Shown: piece by piece, positions 1 through 9,031 of the stretch
Layout: each line of letters opens with the position of its first letter
How positions within the stretch are numbered: the stretch's first letter is position 1
The notes under the pieces: model-generated
What the model was told of the DNA's origin: nothing
The model's input: only the letters and a program-made list of their open reading frames with translations
Databases searched by the model: none
Source of the DNA: Sphingopyxis sp. LC81
GTDB taxonomy: Bacteria; Pseudomonadota; Alphaproteobacteria; Sphingomonadales; Sphingomonadaceae
Direction of reading: 5' to 3'
NCBI RefSeq assembly: GCF_000756375.1
Contig: NZ_JNFD01000021.1
Span: forward strand, 372,001 to 436,000
Length of the DNA stretch: 64,000 nucleotides
Translations under genes and position numbers: made by a program

Positions 1-107
1 AAGTCGAACATCCGATGGCGCACGATATCGCCCGGCGCGAAGCGCGCGCGACCGATCAGCGGTGCAGTAACAGTGGCAGGAAGTTCGGAAGTGGATTCGG
101 GCGTCAT
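1..107 (-). CDS. hspQ: Heat shock protein HspQ-like, N-terminal fragment
   Basis: The gene is cut by the left window edge; only the first 35 codons are present, starting at the ATG whose complement is at 105-107. The visible peptide has a short variable leader, then ARFAPGDIVRHRMFDF, which matches the start of the HspQ/YccV hemimethylated-DNA-binding-like domain (typically about 100 residues, with a conserved G-x-x-V-R-H-R-x-F pattern). HspQ modulates Lon protease and stress-related turnover in enterobacteria; that role is known for the family and not shown here. The gene is transcribed leftward, away from the Yip1 gene. Assignment rests on one short motif, so moderate confidence. Confidence 0.7.
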   Translation of the reverse strand, partial: MTPESTSELPATVTAPLIGRARFAPGDIVRHRMFD

Positions 108-287
108 AGGGTCAATCTATGGCAGTTTACGCACGTTTCAAGTCCGTTACATTCCAATTCGGCTGTGGTTTGCCGAATCGGGCTGTGATCAGCGTTACAG
201 ATGCATTGGCGATGCGAGCTAAACTGCTCTTCTGGCTTTTGCATATCCCATTCGGGTTGTGGGCCGCACGATCAGGGGAGACGCATT

Positions 288-911
288 ATGACGGACTTAC
301 CACCCAATATCTCCGGCCCGGCTTCGGGCATTGTCCAGCGCGCGAAGGACATCCTTCTCAAACCCAAAGAGACATGGCCGGTAATCGCCGCCGAGCCGGC
401 GACGGTGCAATCGATCTATGTGCCCTATGTGCTTGTACTGGCGGCGATCGGCCCGCTCGCGGGCTTCATCGGCGGGCAGGTTTTCGGGTTCACCATGCTC
501 GGTGTGACATACCACCCGCCGCTCGTGGGCGCGCTTGTGTCGGCGTTCGTCTCTTATGGTCTGTCGCTGGCGACGATTTTCATCCTCGCGTTGGTCATCG
601 ACGGCCTCGCACCGAACTTCGGCGGTCAAAAGGATCAGGTCCAGGCGCTGAAGGTCGCGGCCTATTCGGCGACTGCCGGCTGGGTCGGCGGCATCTTCGG
701 AATATTGCCCGCGCTTGCCGTCATCGGCCTCTTGTTCGCCCTCTACGGGCTTTATCTCCTGTATCTCGGCCTGCCGGTGCTGATGAAGGCGCCAGAGGAC
801 AAGGCGTTCGGCTACACGGCGGTCGTGATCATCGTTTATATCGTACTTTTCCTGATTGTCGGCGCGGTCGTCGCGACGCTCGCCGCACCGTCGCTCGTTA
901 CCGTCAGATAA
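288..911 (+). CDS. Yip1-family membrane protein
   Basis: A 207-residue protein starting at ATG 288, chosen because AGGGGAG lies about 9 bases upstream; an in-frame ATG at 201 has no such site and would add a cysteine-rich, non-conserved leader. A hydrophilic N-terminus (to about residue 45, with KDILLKPKETWPVI typical of bacterial Yip1/DUF1282 proteins) is followed by about five hydrophobic segments. The conserved short stretch GGQKDQVQALKVAAYS precedes a transmembrane helix, as in this family. It is an inner-membrane protein with no established biochemical role. It stands alone, with tRNA-Ser downstream on the opposite strand. Confidence 0.85.
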   Translation: MTDLPPNISGPASGIVQRAKDILLKPKETWPVIAAEPATVQSIYVPYVLVLAAIGPLAGFIGGQVFGFTMLGVTYHPPLVGALVSAFVSYGLSLATIFILALVIDGLAPNFGGQKDQVQALKVAAYSATAGWVGGIFGILPALAVIGLLFALYGLYLLYLGLPVLMKAPEDKAFGYTAVVIIVYIVLFLIVGAVVATLAAPSLVTVR

Positions 912-975
912 CGGCCGCCGCGAGCTGCCCCGGTCGTGCGCCGGGGCGGCTTGCTGTGGTCAAATTGTAGAAAAA

Positions 976-1065
976 TGGAGGAGAGTGAGGGATTCGAACC
1001 CTCGGTACCGTTGCCGGCACTTCGCATTTCGAGTGCGACGCTTTCGACCACTCAGCCAACTCTCC
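976..1065 (-). tRNA. tRNA-Ser (anticodon CGA)
   Basis: On the minus strand a 90-base cloverleaf begins GGAGAGT and pairs with ACTCTCC at the 3' end, followed by an encoded CCA (976-978). The anticodon stem TCGCA/TGCGA encloses the loop CTCGAAA, giving anticodon CGA, which reads UCG. A long variable arm, typical of class II serine tRNAs, lies before the GGTTCGAATCC T-loop. The unpaired discriminator base is read as T rather than the usual G; that base is worth checking. No integrase or attachment-site repeat was seen nearby. Confidence 0.95.
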
Positions 1066-1157
1066 TCGCTGAGAGTGGACGCCCCTAGCGGCGGTCCGAA
1101 CGTCTTGCAACCCTCTCGTCACAAAATTACGGCCCGCCGCTTGGTATCGTCACCCGA

Positions 1158-4100
1158 TCAGGGCTTGTCGGCTTCCCACCAATAGGGCTGGCGCTTGCGC
1201 GTTCCCGTCTCGGCCTCGTTCATCGTCAGCGGATCGTAGAGCCGCCCGCCGAGCATCACGCGGTGGATTTGCTCGGTATTGCGTATATTTTCGGTCGGGT
1301 CGGCATCGAGGATCAGCAGGTCGGCAAGCTTCCCGGCCTCGAGCGACCCGACATCCTTCGCATAACCGAGCGAGGTGGCGGGCATGATCGTCGCCGCCCG
1401 CAGCGCGTCGATGTTGCTCCACCCGCCGCGCACGAACGACCAGATTTCCCAATGCGCGCCGAGCCCCGATTGCTGGCCGTGCGCGCCGATCGAGACCATG
1501 CGGCCCGTCGCGGCGATCTTGCCCGCCTGACGCGCCGAATCATCGTCGACATAGTCACCCTCGGGCGCGATGACGCGGCGCTTGTTGTTCGCCGCGAGTT
1601 CGGCCGGCGGCGCGTGGCGCGACAGGATCGGATGCTCCCAGACGTTGGTGTGCGCACGCCAATAGGGATCGCCCGCGGGTCCGCCATAGGTCACGACGAG
1701 CGTCGGCGTGTAATCGACCTCAGTCTGCCCCCACAGCTGGACCAGGTCCTTGTAGAAGATGTGGAGCGGGACATTGTGCTCGACGGTCGAATTGCCGTCC
1801 TGGATCAACGTGACGTCCTGCGTGAACAGCGAGCCGCCTTCGGGCACGACGGTCATGCCTTCGGTCTGCGCCGCCTTCACGACCATCTGCCGCTGGTCGC
1901 GGCGCGGCTGATTGTAGTTTTTGACGCTGTGCGCGCCTTGCGCCTTCAGGCGGCGAACATGCGCAAGCGCGTCGTCATAACCATTGATCTCGGCATAAAC
2001 GCCGGCAGCCTTGGCGCCATAGATGACCTCGCCGGTCGAGAAGATGCGCGGCGCGAGGATCAGCCCGGCGCGCTGCATTTCGGACGAGACGAAAATCTCC
2101 GAGGCGCGCGACGAGGGATTATGGCTCGTCGTCGTGCCCATCGCGAGGTTGACGATCTCCGACCAATTCTGCTGCGGGACCAGTTCGTCGTCGCCGTGCG
2201 AGCCGTGCGCGTGCGCATCGACGAAGCCAGGGACGATCGTCTTACCGGTGGCATCGACGGTCACCGCGCCCGCCGGGACCGTGATCGCGCCCGCCGCACC
2301 GACCGCGGTGATGCGGTCGCCGTCGATGACGATCGCGCCATTCTCGATCACGCCGCCGCCCTTGTCGGCCATCGTCACGATCTTGGCGCCGGTGATGACG
2401 ACGACGCCCTTATGCTTCGACGCCGCTTGGGTCATCGATAGCGATACGCCGTCGGTCGGCGGGGTGAACTTGGGCGCCTTTTCGTCGACCGGTGCGTTCG
2501 TGAAGAAGCTCGCGAGGTCGGCGCTGAACAAAGTCGCGCCGCGGCTCCAGTGGAGGCGGCGACCGCCGTCGGACCAGTGCATATATTCGGCGCCGCTGCC
2601 GCTGACGCGGGTTACGGGGAGCGCCCCGCTCTTGGTGCCGAGCGAGACATCCTGTCCGCCGGGCATTAGCGGGGTGACATAGGCGTCGTAGTTCTGCCGA
2701 AACGCCAACGTGCGGCCGTCGGGCGAGATTTCATAGTCGCTGACCAGCTCGCCATTGGCGTGGACGCGCTTGTCCTGCCCGTGAAGGTCGGTGCTGACGA
2801 GCTGGCTCTTGCCGTCGCTCGCGGTGACCATGAATACGCGGTCGCTGGTTGCAGCAAACTGCGGCTTGGCGCCGTCGCTGCTGATCCGTTCGGCGGTGCC
2901 GCCGCTTGCGGCGATGCGGTAGACGCCCGGATCCTCGCTCCAGCGCGCCGAGGTCAGTCCGCCGCTGCCGCGCCGTTCGAACACGATCGTCTTGCCGTCG
3001 GGCGAAAAGCGCGGTTCGGCATAATGGCCCGGGGTGGTGGTCAGCTTGCGCGAGGCGCCGCCGCCGGCGCCAACGACGTGGATTTCACCCATGCCGCCGT
3101 CGGTCCAGCGCACGAAGACGAGCGATTTGCCGTCGCGCGACCAGCTGGGCCACGCTTCCATCGCGTCGTCCTTCGCCGCGGTCAGCCGCCGCGCGGTGCC
3201 GCCGGTCGCGGGTTTGACCCACAGCTTGCCGAGCGTCTCGAACACGACGCTACGCCCGTCGGGCGAGACCTCGGCCCAGCGCGGCATTTTGGTCGCGAAA
3301 CTGTCGGGCGCGACCTCGACCGCCGGGTGCGTCGCATCGACGATCGTGCGGTCGTCGTTGACGCTGAACCGGATGATGCGGGCATCGCCGCCGGCACCGC
3401 TCACGCGGCGCAGCTTGCCGCCGGCCCAGAAGAGGATGTCGCGGCTGTCGGGAGTCCACGCCATGTTCGGATAGACGCCGGTGACCGCCCAGGTTTCCTG
3501 CACATCCTGATCGAGCGTGTCATAGACCTTCTTCTCGGTGCCCGAGGCGAGATCCTTCACATAGAGCTTCGACTGCGTCCCCTCGCGGCGCACGAAGGCG
3601 AGGCGCTTGCCGTCGGGCGAGGGCGTCGGGCGCACCGCGCCGCCGGGACCCGAAGCCGCGGTGCTGACTTTGCCATCCTCGAGGCTGTAGCGCTCGATGT
3701 GGAAGAGGTCGGTGTTGCTGTCCTGCGCATATTCGAAGATCGCTCCCGGCGTGACGTTGCGCGTATAGAAGACGCTCTTGCCGTCGGCAGCGAAGATCGG
3801 CTCGCCGAGTTCCTTCTGGTGGCGCTCGTTCGGTTTCTTGACCAGCGGCACGCCCGCGCCGCCCGAGACATGGTATAGCCACACCTCGCCGGTGCCGAGC
3901 GAGCGGCCCGTGGTGAAATGCTTCTTGGCGACGATGAACTGGCCGTCGGGCGACCAGCTCGGCTGGTTAAGCAGGCGGAAATCCTCTTTCGAGATCTGCT
4001 TTTTGTCGCTGCCGTCGCGGTTCATCAGCCAGATATTGTCGCCGCCCGCGCGGTCGGAGACGAAGGCGATGCGCTTGCCGTCGGGCGAGAAGCGCGGCTG

Positions 4101-4400
4101 ATGTTCATAGGCGAGCCCTTCGGCGATCCGAGTCGGCGTGCCGCCCTCGATTGGCATCGTGTAGATATCGCCGAGCAGATCGAACGCGATCGTGCGGCCG
4201 TCGGGCGCGACATCGACATTCATCCAGCTGCCTTCGTCGACCGCGATCTGGACCTTGCGCGTCGCGAGGCCCGGCGGGGCATTGACGTCCCACTTGTCGG
4301 GTTTCGCGTCGGCGGCGGGAGGAGAGGCGGGCGCGCTCTGCGCCCAGACCGAGGTTGAACAAGCCAAAGTCGCCGCGAGGGCGAAAGCGAAGCGCGCCAT
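1158..4400 (-). CDS. Secreted PD40 beta-propeller/amidohydrolase fusion protein
   Basis: A 1080-residue protein. The start is the ATG at 4400, preceded by GGGGAT and followed by a clear Sec signal peptide (MARFAFAL... to about residue 20, VWAQ). Residues about 45-640 hold TolB-like PD40 repeats (many copies of FSPDGK, WSPDG, ISPDG). Residues about 680-1050 form an amidohydrolase domain with the metal-binding pair in DAHAHGSHGDD (about residue 728) and the typical C-terminal GSLEAGKLADLLILD. The family hydrolyses cyclic amides or dipeptides (prolidase/imidazolonepropionase-like); the substrate cannot be told from sequence. It is likely periplasmic and monocistronic. Confidence 0.88.
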   Translation of the reverse strand: MARFAFALAATLACSTSVWAQSAPASPPAADAKPDKWDVNAPPGLATRKVQIAVDEGSWMNVDVAPDGRTIAFDLLGDIYTMPIEGGTPTRIAEGLAYEHQPRFSPDGKRIAFVSDRAGGDNIWLMNRDGSDKKQISKEDFRLLNQPSWSPDGQFIVAKKHFTTGRSLGTGEVWLYHVSGGAGVPLVKKPNERHQKELGEPIFAADGKSVFYTRNVTPGAIFEYAQDSNTDLFHIERYSLEDGKVSTAASGPGGAVRPTPSPDGKRLAFVRREGTQSKLYVKDLASGTEKKVYDTLDQDVQETWAVTGVYPNMAWTPDSRDILFWAGGKLRRVSGAGGDARIIRFSVNDDRTIVDATHPAVEVAPDSFATKMPRWAEVSPDGRSVVFETLGKLWVKPATGGTARRLTAAKDDAMEAWPSWSRDGKSLVFVRWTDGGMGEIHVVGAGGGASRKLTTTPGHYAEPRFSPDGKTIVFERRGSGGLTSARWSEDPGVYRIAASGGTAERISSDGAKPQFAATSDRVFMVTASDGKSQLVSTDLHGQDKRVHANGELVSDYEISPDGRTLAFRQNYDAYVTPLMPGGQDVSLGTKSGALPVTRVSGSGAEYMHWSDGGRRLHWSRGATLFSADLASFFTNAPVDEKAPKFTPPTDGVSLSMTQAASKHKGVVVITGAKIVTMADKGGGVIENGAIVIDGDRITAVGAAGAITVPAGAVTVDATGKTIVPGFVDAHAHGSHGDDELVPQQNWSEIVNLAMGTTTSHNPSSRASEIFVSSEMQRAGLILAPRIFSTGEVIYGAKAAGVYAEINGYDDALAHVRRLKAQGAHSVKNYNQPRRDQRQMVVKAAQTEGMTVVPEGGSLFTQDVTLIQDGNSTVEHNVPLHIFYKDLVQLWGQTEVDYTPTLVVTYGGPAGDPYWRAHTNVWEHPILSRHAPPAELAANNKRRVIAPEGDYVDDDSARQAGKIAATGRMVSIGAHGQQSGLGAHWEIWSFVRGGWSNIDALRAATIMPATSLGYAKDVGSLEAGKLADLLILDADPTENIRNTEQIHRVMLGGRLYDPLTMNEAETGTRKRQPYWWEADKP

Positions 4401-4540
4401 GAAATTATCCCCGTTTGAAATTATGCTGTGACCATATGGTCCGGGCAGGAACATGCAAGTGACAGGTTTCGACGAAGAACTGGCAGCATCGACGAGCGAC
4501 TGCTAGCCCGGTCGAAAGAACGGGATCGGGAGAGCAAAGC

Positions 4541-5719
4541 GTGCCGCTCAAGGGAATTAGGGTATTGGATTTCGGCCGTTATATTGCCGGCCCCTATTGC
4601 GCGGCGTTGCTCGCCGATTATGGCGCCGACGTCATCCGTATTGAGGCGCCGGGGGGCAATGACGATCGCTATTCGGTGCCGGTCGCCGAAGATGGATCAG
4701 GCGCGATGTTCATGCAGATGAACCGCGCCAAACGCTGCCTGACGCTGAAACCGGGCAGCCCCGAGGGACGTGAAATCGTCCGCCGGTTGGTCGAAACCGC
4801 CGATGTGGTGATCGCGAACCTGCCGCACGATGCGTTGGTCAAGCTGGGCCTCGATTACGACAACCTGGCCGCGATCAACCCGCGCATCGTCCTGGCGACC
4901 GCGTCGGCATTCGGCAGCGAGGGGCCACTCGCGAGCCGCGTCGGGTTCGACGCGGTGGGGCAGGCGATGTCGGGAACGGTGTACCTGACCGGCACGCCGG
5001 ACCAGCCTTACCGCGCGCAGGTCAATTATGTCGATTTCGGAACCGCGCTCCACAGCGCGTTCGGCGTCATGCTCGCGCTGCGCGAACGCGAGACGACGGG
5101 GAGGGGGCAGTGCGTTTCGGGGTCGCTGCTGGGCACCGCGCTCGCCATGTCGAACGCGCTGACGATCGACCATGCGCTGAACGGCATCGATCGCCAGCCG
5201 ATCGGCAATCGCGCCTTCAGCTCGGGCCCCACCGACATCTTCCGCACCCGCGACGGCTGGGTCATCACCCAGATTGTCGGCAATGGCATCTTCGCGCGCT
5301 GGGCCGAACTGGTCGGGCGGCCCGATCTGGTCGGCGATCCGCTGTATGCGAGCGACATTCTGCGCGGCGACAATGGCGAGGAACTGAGCGCGATCATGCA
5401 GCGCTGGTGCATCGAGCGGACGAGCGAAGAGGCGATCGCTGAACTGGCCGCCGGACGGGTGCCCGCGGCGCCGGTGCTGCGCGCGGGGGAAGCGCTCGCG
5501 CAGCCGCAGGTGAAGGCGATGGGGCTGGTCGAACCGGTCGTCTATCCGGGCGCGGCCGGCGCGGTGCCGGTCATCCGCGCGCCGATCCGCCTGTCGGACA
5601 GCGACAAGACCGTCCCCGCGCGAGCGCCGCAGGTCGGCGAGCATAGCGATGCGATCCTCGCCGAGCTTGGCTATGACGCCGAAGCCATTTCGGCTTTGCG
5701 CGCGGCAAAGATTATTTGA
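4541..5719 (+). CDS. CaiB/BaiF family (class III) CoA-transferase
   Basis: A 392-residue protein starting at GTG 4541, with GGGAGAG seven bases upstream. The N-terminus LKGIRVLDFGRYIAGPY, then LLADYGADVIRIE, is the hallmark of class III CoA-transferases (formyl-CoA transferase, carnitine CoA-transferase, alpha-methylacyl-CoA racemase). The catalytic aspartate is probably the one in NYVDFGTA (about residue 165). Length matches the family (about 390-430). It moves CoA between carboxylic acids or racemises acyl-CoAs; the exact substrate is unknown. It is divergent from the amidohydrolase, and no other CoA gene adjoins it. Confidence 0.88.
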   Translation: MPLKGIRVLDFGRYIAGPYCAALLADYGADVIRIEAPGGNDDRYSVPVAEDGSGAMFMQMNRAKRCLTLKPGSPEGREIVRRLVETADVVIANLPHDALVKLGLDYDNLAAINPRIVLATASAFGSEGPLASRVGFDAVGQAMSGTVYLTGTPDQPYRAQVNYVDFGTALHSAFGVMLALRERETTGRGQCVSGSLLGTALAMSNALTIDHALNGIDRQPIGNRAFSSGPTDIFRTRDGWVITQIVGNGIFARWAELVGRPDLVGDPLYASDILRGDNGEELSAIMQRWCIERTSEEAIAELAAGRVPAAPVLRAGEALAQPQVKAMGLVEPVVYPGAAGAVPVIRAPIRLSDSDKTVPARAPQVGEHSDAILAELGYDAEAISALRAAKII

Positions 5720-5793
5720 GCGGGGGAGGGTGGACAAACGGCAATCGCCGCTTAAGTTACCGGTCAGTACAAAAATCAGCCCAGGAGTTTTCC

Positions 5794-6669
5794 ATGACCG
5801 ATACCAGCGAATATGTGCCGCCGAAAATCTGGACCTGGGACAAGGAAAGCGGCGGGCGTTTCGCCAATATCAACCGGCCGGTCGCAGGTCCCACGCACGA
5901 CAAGGATCTGCCGATCGGCAAGCACCCCTTGCAGCTCTATTCGCTCGGCACGCCCAATGGCGTGAAGGTCACCGTGATGCTCGAAGAACTGCTCGCGGCG
6001 GGACACAGCGGCGCCGAATATGACGCATGGCTGATCAATATCGGCGAAGGCGACCAGTTTTCGAGCGGCTATGTCGCGGCCAATCCGAACAGCAAGATCC
6101 CCGTGCTTGTCGACCGCAGCGGCGCCGAACCGATCCGTATCTTTGAATCGGGCGCGATCCTGATCCATCTCGCCGAGAAATTCGGCGCCTTCCTGCCGAC
6201 CGAAACCGCGAAACGTGCCGAGGCGCTATCGTGGCTGATGTGGCAGATGGGCAGCACGCCCTTCCTCGGCGGCGGCTTTGGTCATTTCTATGCCTATGCA
6301 CCGACGAAGCAGGAATATCCGATCAACCGCTATGCGATGGAGGTGAAGCGCCAGATGGACGTGCTCGACCGCCGTCTCGCGGAAAGCGAATATATCGCGG
6401 GCGGCGATTACACGATCGCCGACATGGCGATCTGGCCCTGGTATGGCGCGCTCGCCAAGGGGCTCGTCTATGACGCCGGCGAATTCCTGCAGGTCGATGA
6501 CTATAAGAATGTCCAACGCTGGACCGACCAGATCGCGGCGCGTCCGGCGGTCAAACGCGGGCGGATGGTCAACCGCGTGACGGGCGATCCGGCGAGCCAG
6601 CTCCGCGAGCGGCACGACGCGTCCGACTTCGAACTGCGCACGCAGGACAAGTTGGAGGCCGCCGAATAA
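5794..6669 (+). CDS. yghU: YghU-type glutathione S-transferase (disulfide-bond oxidoreductase)
   Basis: A 291-residue protein starting at ATG 5794, with CAGGAG upstream. It follows E. coli YghU almost motif for motif: KIWTWDKESGG, FANINRPVAGPTHDK, the thioredoxin-fold part LYSLGTPNGVKV, NPNSKIPVLVD, the glutathione-binding FESGAI, and C-terminal ADMAIWPWYG and RHDASDFE. YghU binds two glutathione molecules and reduces disulfides and organic peroxides; it is cytosolic. It follows the CoA-transferase by 74 bases and may be co-transcribed, but it has its own strong ribosome site. A hairpin about 110 bases downstream probably ends the transcript. Confidence 0.95.
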   Translation: MTDTSEYVPPKIWTWDKESGGRFANINRPVAGPTHDKDLPIGKHPLQLYSLGTPNGVKVTVMLEELLAAGHSGAEYDAWLINIGEGDQFSSGYVAANPNSKIPVLVDRSGAEPIRIFESGAILIHLAEKFGAFLPTETAKRAEALSWLMWQMGSTPFLGGGFGHFYAYAPTKQEYPINRYAMEVKRQMDVLDRRLAESEYIAGGDYTIADMAIWPWYGALAKGLVYDAGEFLQVDDYKNVQRWTDQIAARPAVKRGRMVNRVTGDPASQLRERHDASDFELRTQDKLEAAE

Positions 6670-6780
6670 CTCACATTATTCGTTTGAAGGCGCCGCGCCA
6701 AAATTAGCGGTTCTTCAACGATACGCAGCGCGCCACCAAATCAGCCCGGTTCCGGCACGGCCAGATCCTGCAAAATACGC

Positions 6781-6816
6781 AAAAGCGGCGTCGGGCTCTC
6801 TCGACGCCGCTTTCAT
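6781..6816 (+). terminator. Hairpin terminator after yghU
   Basis: AAAGCGGCGTCG (6782-6793) and CGACGCCGCTTT (6802-6813) form a perfect 12-bp stem with an 8-base loop. The right arm ends in three T, with only a weak T run beyond, so it is a plausible but imperfect Rho-independent terminator. It sits just ahead of the tadE-like gene. Confidence 0.55.
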
Positions 6817-6838
6817 TTGCGGACGGCATTCTGCCGGC

Positions 6839-7282
6839 ATGGCAGGTTCCATCCGACTTTCGCGGCGTGTCCGCAAAATTGCCCTGACAGGTCTTGCCCT
6901 GGCGCGCGGGGAGCGTGGCGCCGCTATCGTCGAAATGGCGCTGGTGCTGCCGCTGCTCCTCGCGTTGCTGATGGGAATATTGGTCTATGGTCAGTATTTC
7001 ATGCTCGCGCATAGCGTGCAGCAGGCGGCCAACGACGGCGCCCGCGCGTCGATCATCGGGCTCGACGCGCCGGACCGCAGTGCGGTCGCGTCGCGCGCCG
7101 TCGGCCGCAGCCTGCAGGCGGTCGACGGCACCCACAGCGTCGCGGTGTCCGAAACGACCGAGGCGATCACCGTCGCGGTGACCTTCACCGTGCCGCAGGA
7201 CAGCCTCCTGCGATCGAGCTTTGTTCCGTCGCCGGGCAACGTCATCCGTGCCCGCGCGACGTTCGAATTGCCGGTCGATTGA
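6839..7282 (+). CDS. TadE-family pilus assembly protein
   Basis: A 147-residue protein. A basic leader is followed at about residue 24 by GERGAAIVEMALVLPLLLALLMG, a pseudopilin-like TadE segment with the conserved glutamate inside the hydrophobic helix; the prepilin peptidase is expected to cut just before it. The periplasmic remainder starts with QQAANDGARASI, usual in TadE. It is a minor pseudopilin of the Tad/Flp pilus system. Its stop overlaps the region before tadG, so the two are surely co-expressed. The rest of the Tad genes lie 33 kb away at 40.6-47.7 kb. The start ATG 6839 has only a weak ribosome site. Confidence 0.88.
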   Translation: MAGSIRLSRRVRKIALTGLALARGERGAAIVEMALVLPLLLALLMGILVYGQYFMLAHSVQQAANDGARASIIGLDAPDRSAVASRAVGRSLQAVDGTHSVAVSETTEAITVAVTFTVPQDSLLRSSFVPSPGNVIRARATFELPVD

Positions 7283-7284
7283 CC

Positions 7285-8913
7285 ATGACGATCCTGTCCC
7301 TCCTTCGCCGACTTGTCCGCCATCGCGGCGCCAGCATCAGCATCACGACGGCTTTCGGCATGACGATGCTGATCGGGTCCGCGGCATTCGCGGTCGATCT
7401 CGGCTCGCTCTATCTCGACCGCCGCAAATTGCAGGGCATCGCCGATGCCGCGGCGATGGCGGCGGCGGGGCGGCCCGGCGAGGAGCGCGCGGCGGCGCAG
7501 CGGATCATCGCGGCGAATTGCGATTGCGGCATTCGTATCGCGGTGCTCGACCCCGGCACCTACACCGCCGATCCGTCGATCCAGGCCGAACAGCGCTTTG
7601 CCGGCGGCGGCGCGTCGCCGAACGCCGTGCGCATCACGCTGACGCGCGACCGTCCGCTGTTCTTTGGCAGTTTTCTGACGGGCCGGAAGGACAGCATCAT
7701 TCGTGCGACCGCGACCGGCGCACGGCGCGGTTATGCCGCCTTTTCGCTCGGATCGCGGGTCGCGGCGGTAAACGGCGGCCTTCCCAATGCGCTGCTGTCG
7801 AGCCTCACCGGCGGCCAGGTCAATCTGTCGGTGATGGACTATAATGCGCTCGCGAGCACCGATATCGACCTGCTGACTTTCTCCAATGCGCTGCGGACCG
7901 AATTTAACGCCGACGTGCTGACCTTTGGGCAGACGCTCGACACGCAGGCGACCTTGCCACAGGTCGTGTCGGCGCTCGCCAATGCGTCGGACGGGCAGGC
8001 GGCGGCCGCGCTCGAGCATATCGCGGATCGCGCGCTGCCGCGCACCCTGCTGCCGTCGCGCGCGATCGACCTCGGCCCGCGGTCGTCGAGCATCCGAGTC
8101 GACGCGGCGAACCCGGTCAAGGTCAACGCGCTCAGCCTGCTGCGCACGATGCTGCTGCTCGGCAACGCGAATCGACAGGTCGACCTGTCGCTGACGGGCA
8201 GCCTGCCGGGCGGATCGGGGGTCAATATCGCGCTGATGATCGGCGAGCCGCCGGTGAATTCGCCGCTGATCGCGGTGACCGACACCAATGATGTCATCGT
8301 CCGCACCGCACAGGTGCGGCTGAAAATCGATACGCGCGTCGCAACGCCGCTCGCCAGCGTCCACGTCCCCCTGCTCGCCGAACTCGGGTCGGCGTCGGCG
8401 CGGATCACCGACATCGACTGCCGCCCGAACAGCTCGGCCGCGGTGTCGCTCGGCGTCGTGACCTCCCCCGCGATGGTGGCGGTCGGAACGGTGCCCGTCA
8501 GCGATTTTCAGAACATGAAGCGCCCGCTGGATCCGGGGCCGGCGCGCGTCGTCACCTTGCCGCTCGTCAGCGTCGATGCGGAGGCCGAACTCATCCTGTC
8601 GGACCTCAATGAAAAGCCGGTCGCCTTTTCGCGCGCCGAGATCGACGACGGCAAGGTGAAGACCGTGTCGAGCACCGGCCTTGTCGCGGGCGCCGCGCAA
8701 TCGCTTTCGGACCGGATGGAGCTCGACGTCAACGTCCTTGGGCTCGGCCTGAACCTGAAGCCGCTGACGACGGTGATCGGCGAGACGGTGGCGCTGGCTG
8801 CACCCGTGCTCGACACCCTGTTGTCGGACCTCACCGGCCTGCTCGGGGTGCATGTCGGGCAAGCCGATACAAGGGTCAACGCGCTGCGCTGCGGTAAGGC
8901 GCGGCTGGTCTGA
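7285..8913 (+). CDS. TadG-family pilus assembly protein
   Basis: A 542-residue protein starting at ATG 7285, two bases past the tadE-like stop; TTG 7279 in frame is an alternative. The N-terminal segment ISITTAFGMTMLIGSAAFAVDLGSLYLDRRKLQ, seen here in residues 16-49 or so, is the standard TadE/TadG membrane anchor, followed by ADAAAMAAA. The long remainder is periplasmic, with no von Willebrand A motif that I can see. TadG proteins are pseudopilin-like or scaffold parts of the Tad secretion machine. It is co-transcribed with the tadE-like gene. Confidence 0.85.
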   Translation: MTILSLLRRLVRHRGASISITTAFGMTMLIGSAAFAVDLGSLYLDRRKLQGIADAAAMAAAGRPGEERAAAQRIIAANCDCGIRIAVLDPGTYTADPSIQAEQRFAGGGASPNAVRITLTRDRPLFFGSFLTGRKDSIIRATATGARRGYAAFSLGSRVAAVNGGLPNALLSSLTGGQVNLSVMDYNALASTDIDLLTFSNALRTEFNADVLTFGQTLDTQATLPQVVSALANASDGQAAAALEHIADRALPRTLLPSRAIDLGPRSSSIRVDAANPVKVNALSLLRTMLLLGNANRQVDLSLTGSLPGGSGVNIALMIGEPPVNSPLIAVTDTNDVIVRTAQVRLKIDTRVATPLASVHVPLLAELGSASARITDIDCRPNSSAAVSLGVVTSPAMVAVGTVPVSDFQNMKRPLDPGPARVVTLPLVSVDAEAELILSDLNEKPVAFSRAEIDDGKVKTVSSTGLVAGAAQSLSDRMELDVNVLGLGLNLKPLTTVIGETVALAAPVLDTLLSDLTGLLGVHVGQADTRVNALRCGKARLV

Positions 8914-9031
8914 TCGCTCGCGCAATGGTGCCGTTCCGGACACGACAGCCCGCCGTTTGATCCCTTCCCGACCGAAAGCAGGCGACCGCCGGGTTATAGG
9001 GGGCAGGGGATTGACCGGTTTTCAGGGGGAT

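Noticed and set aside
976..1157. tRNA-Ser as a possible integration site for a mobile element
   Set aside because: There is no integrase, no duplicated 3' tRNA fragment and no change in gene style on either side.
6991..8943. A 650-codon minus-strand frame opposite tadG
   Set aside because: It is low complexity, with no motif, and the plus strand encodes a TadG protein with a typical anchor.
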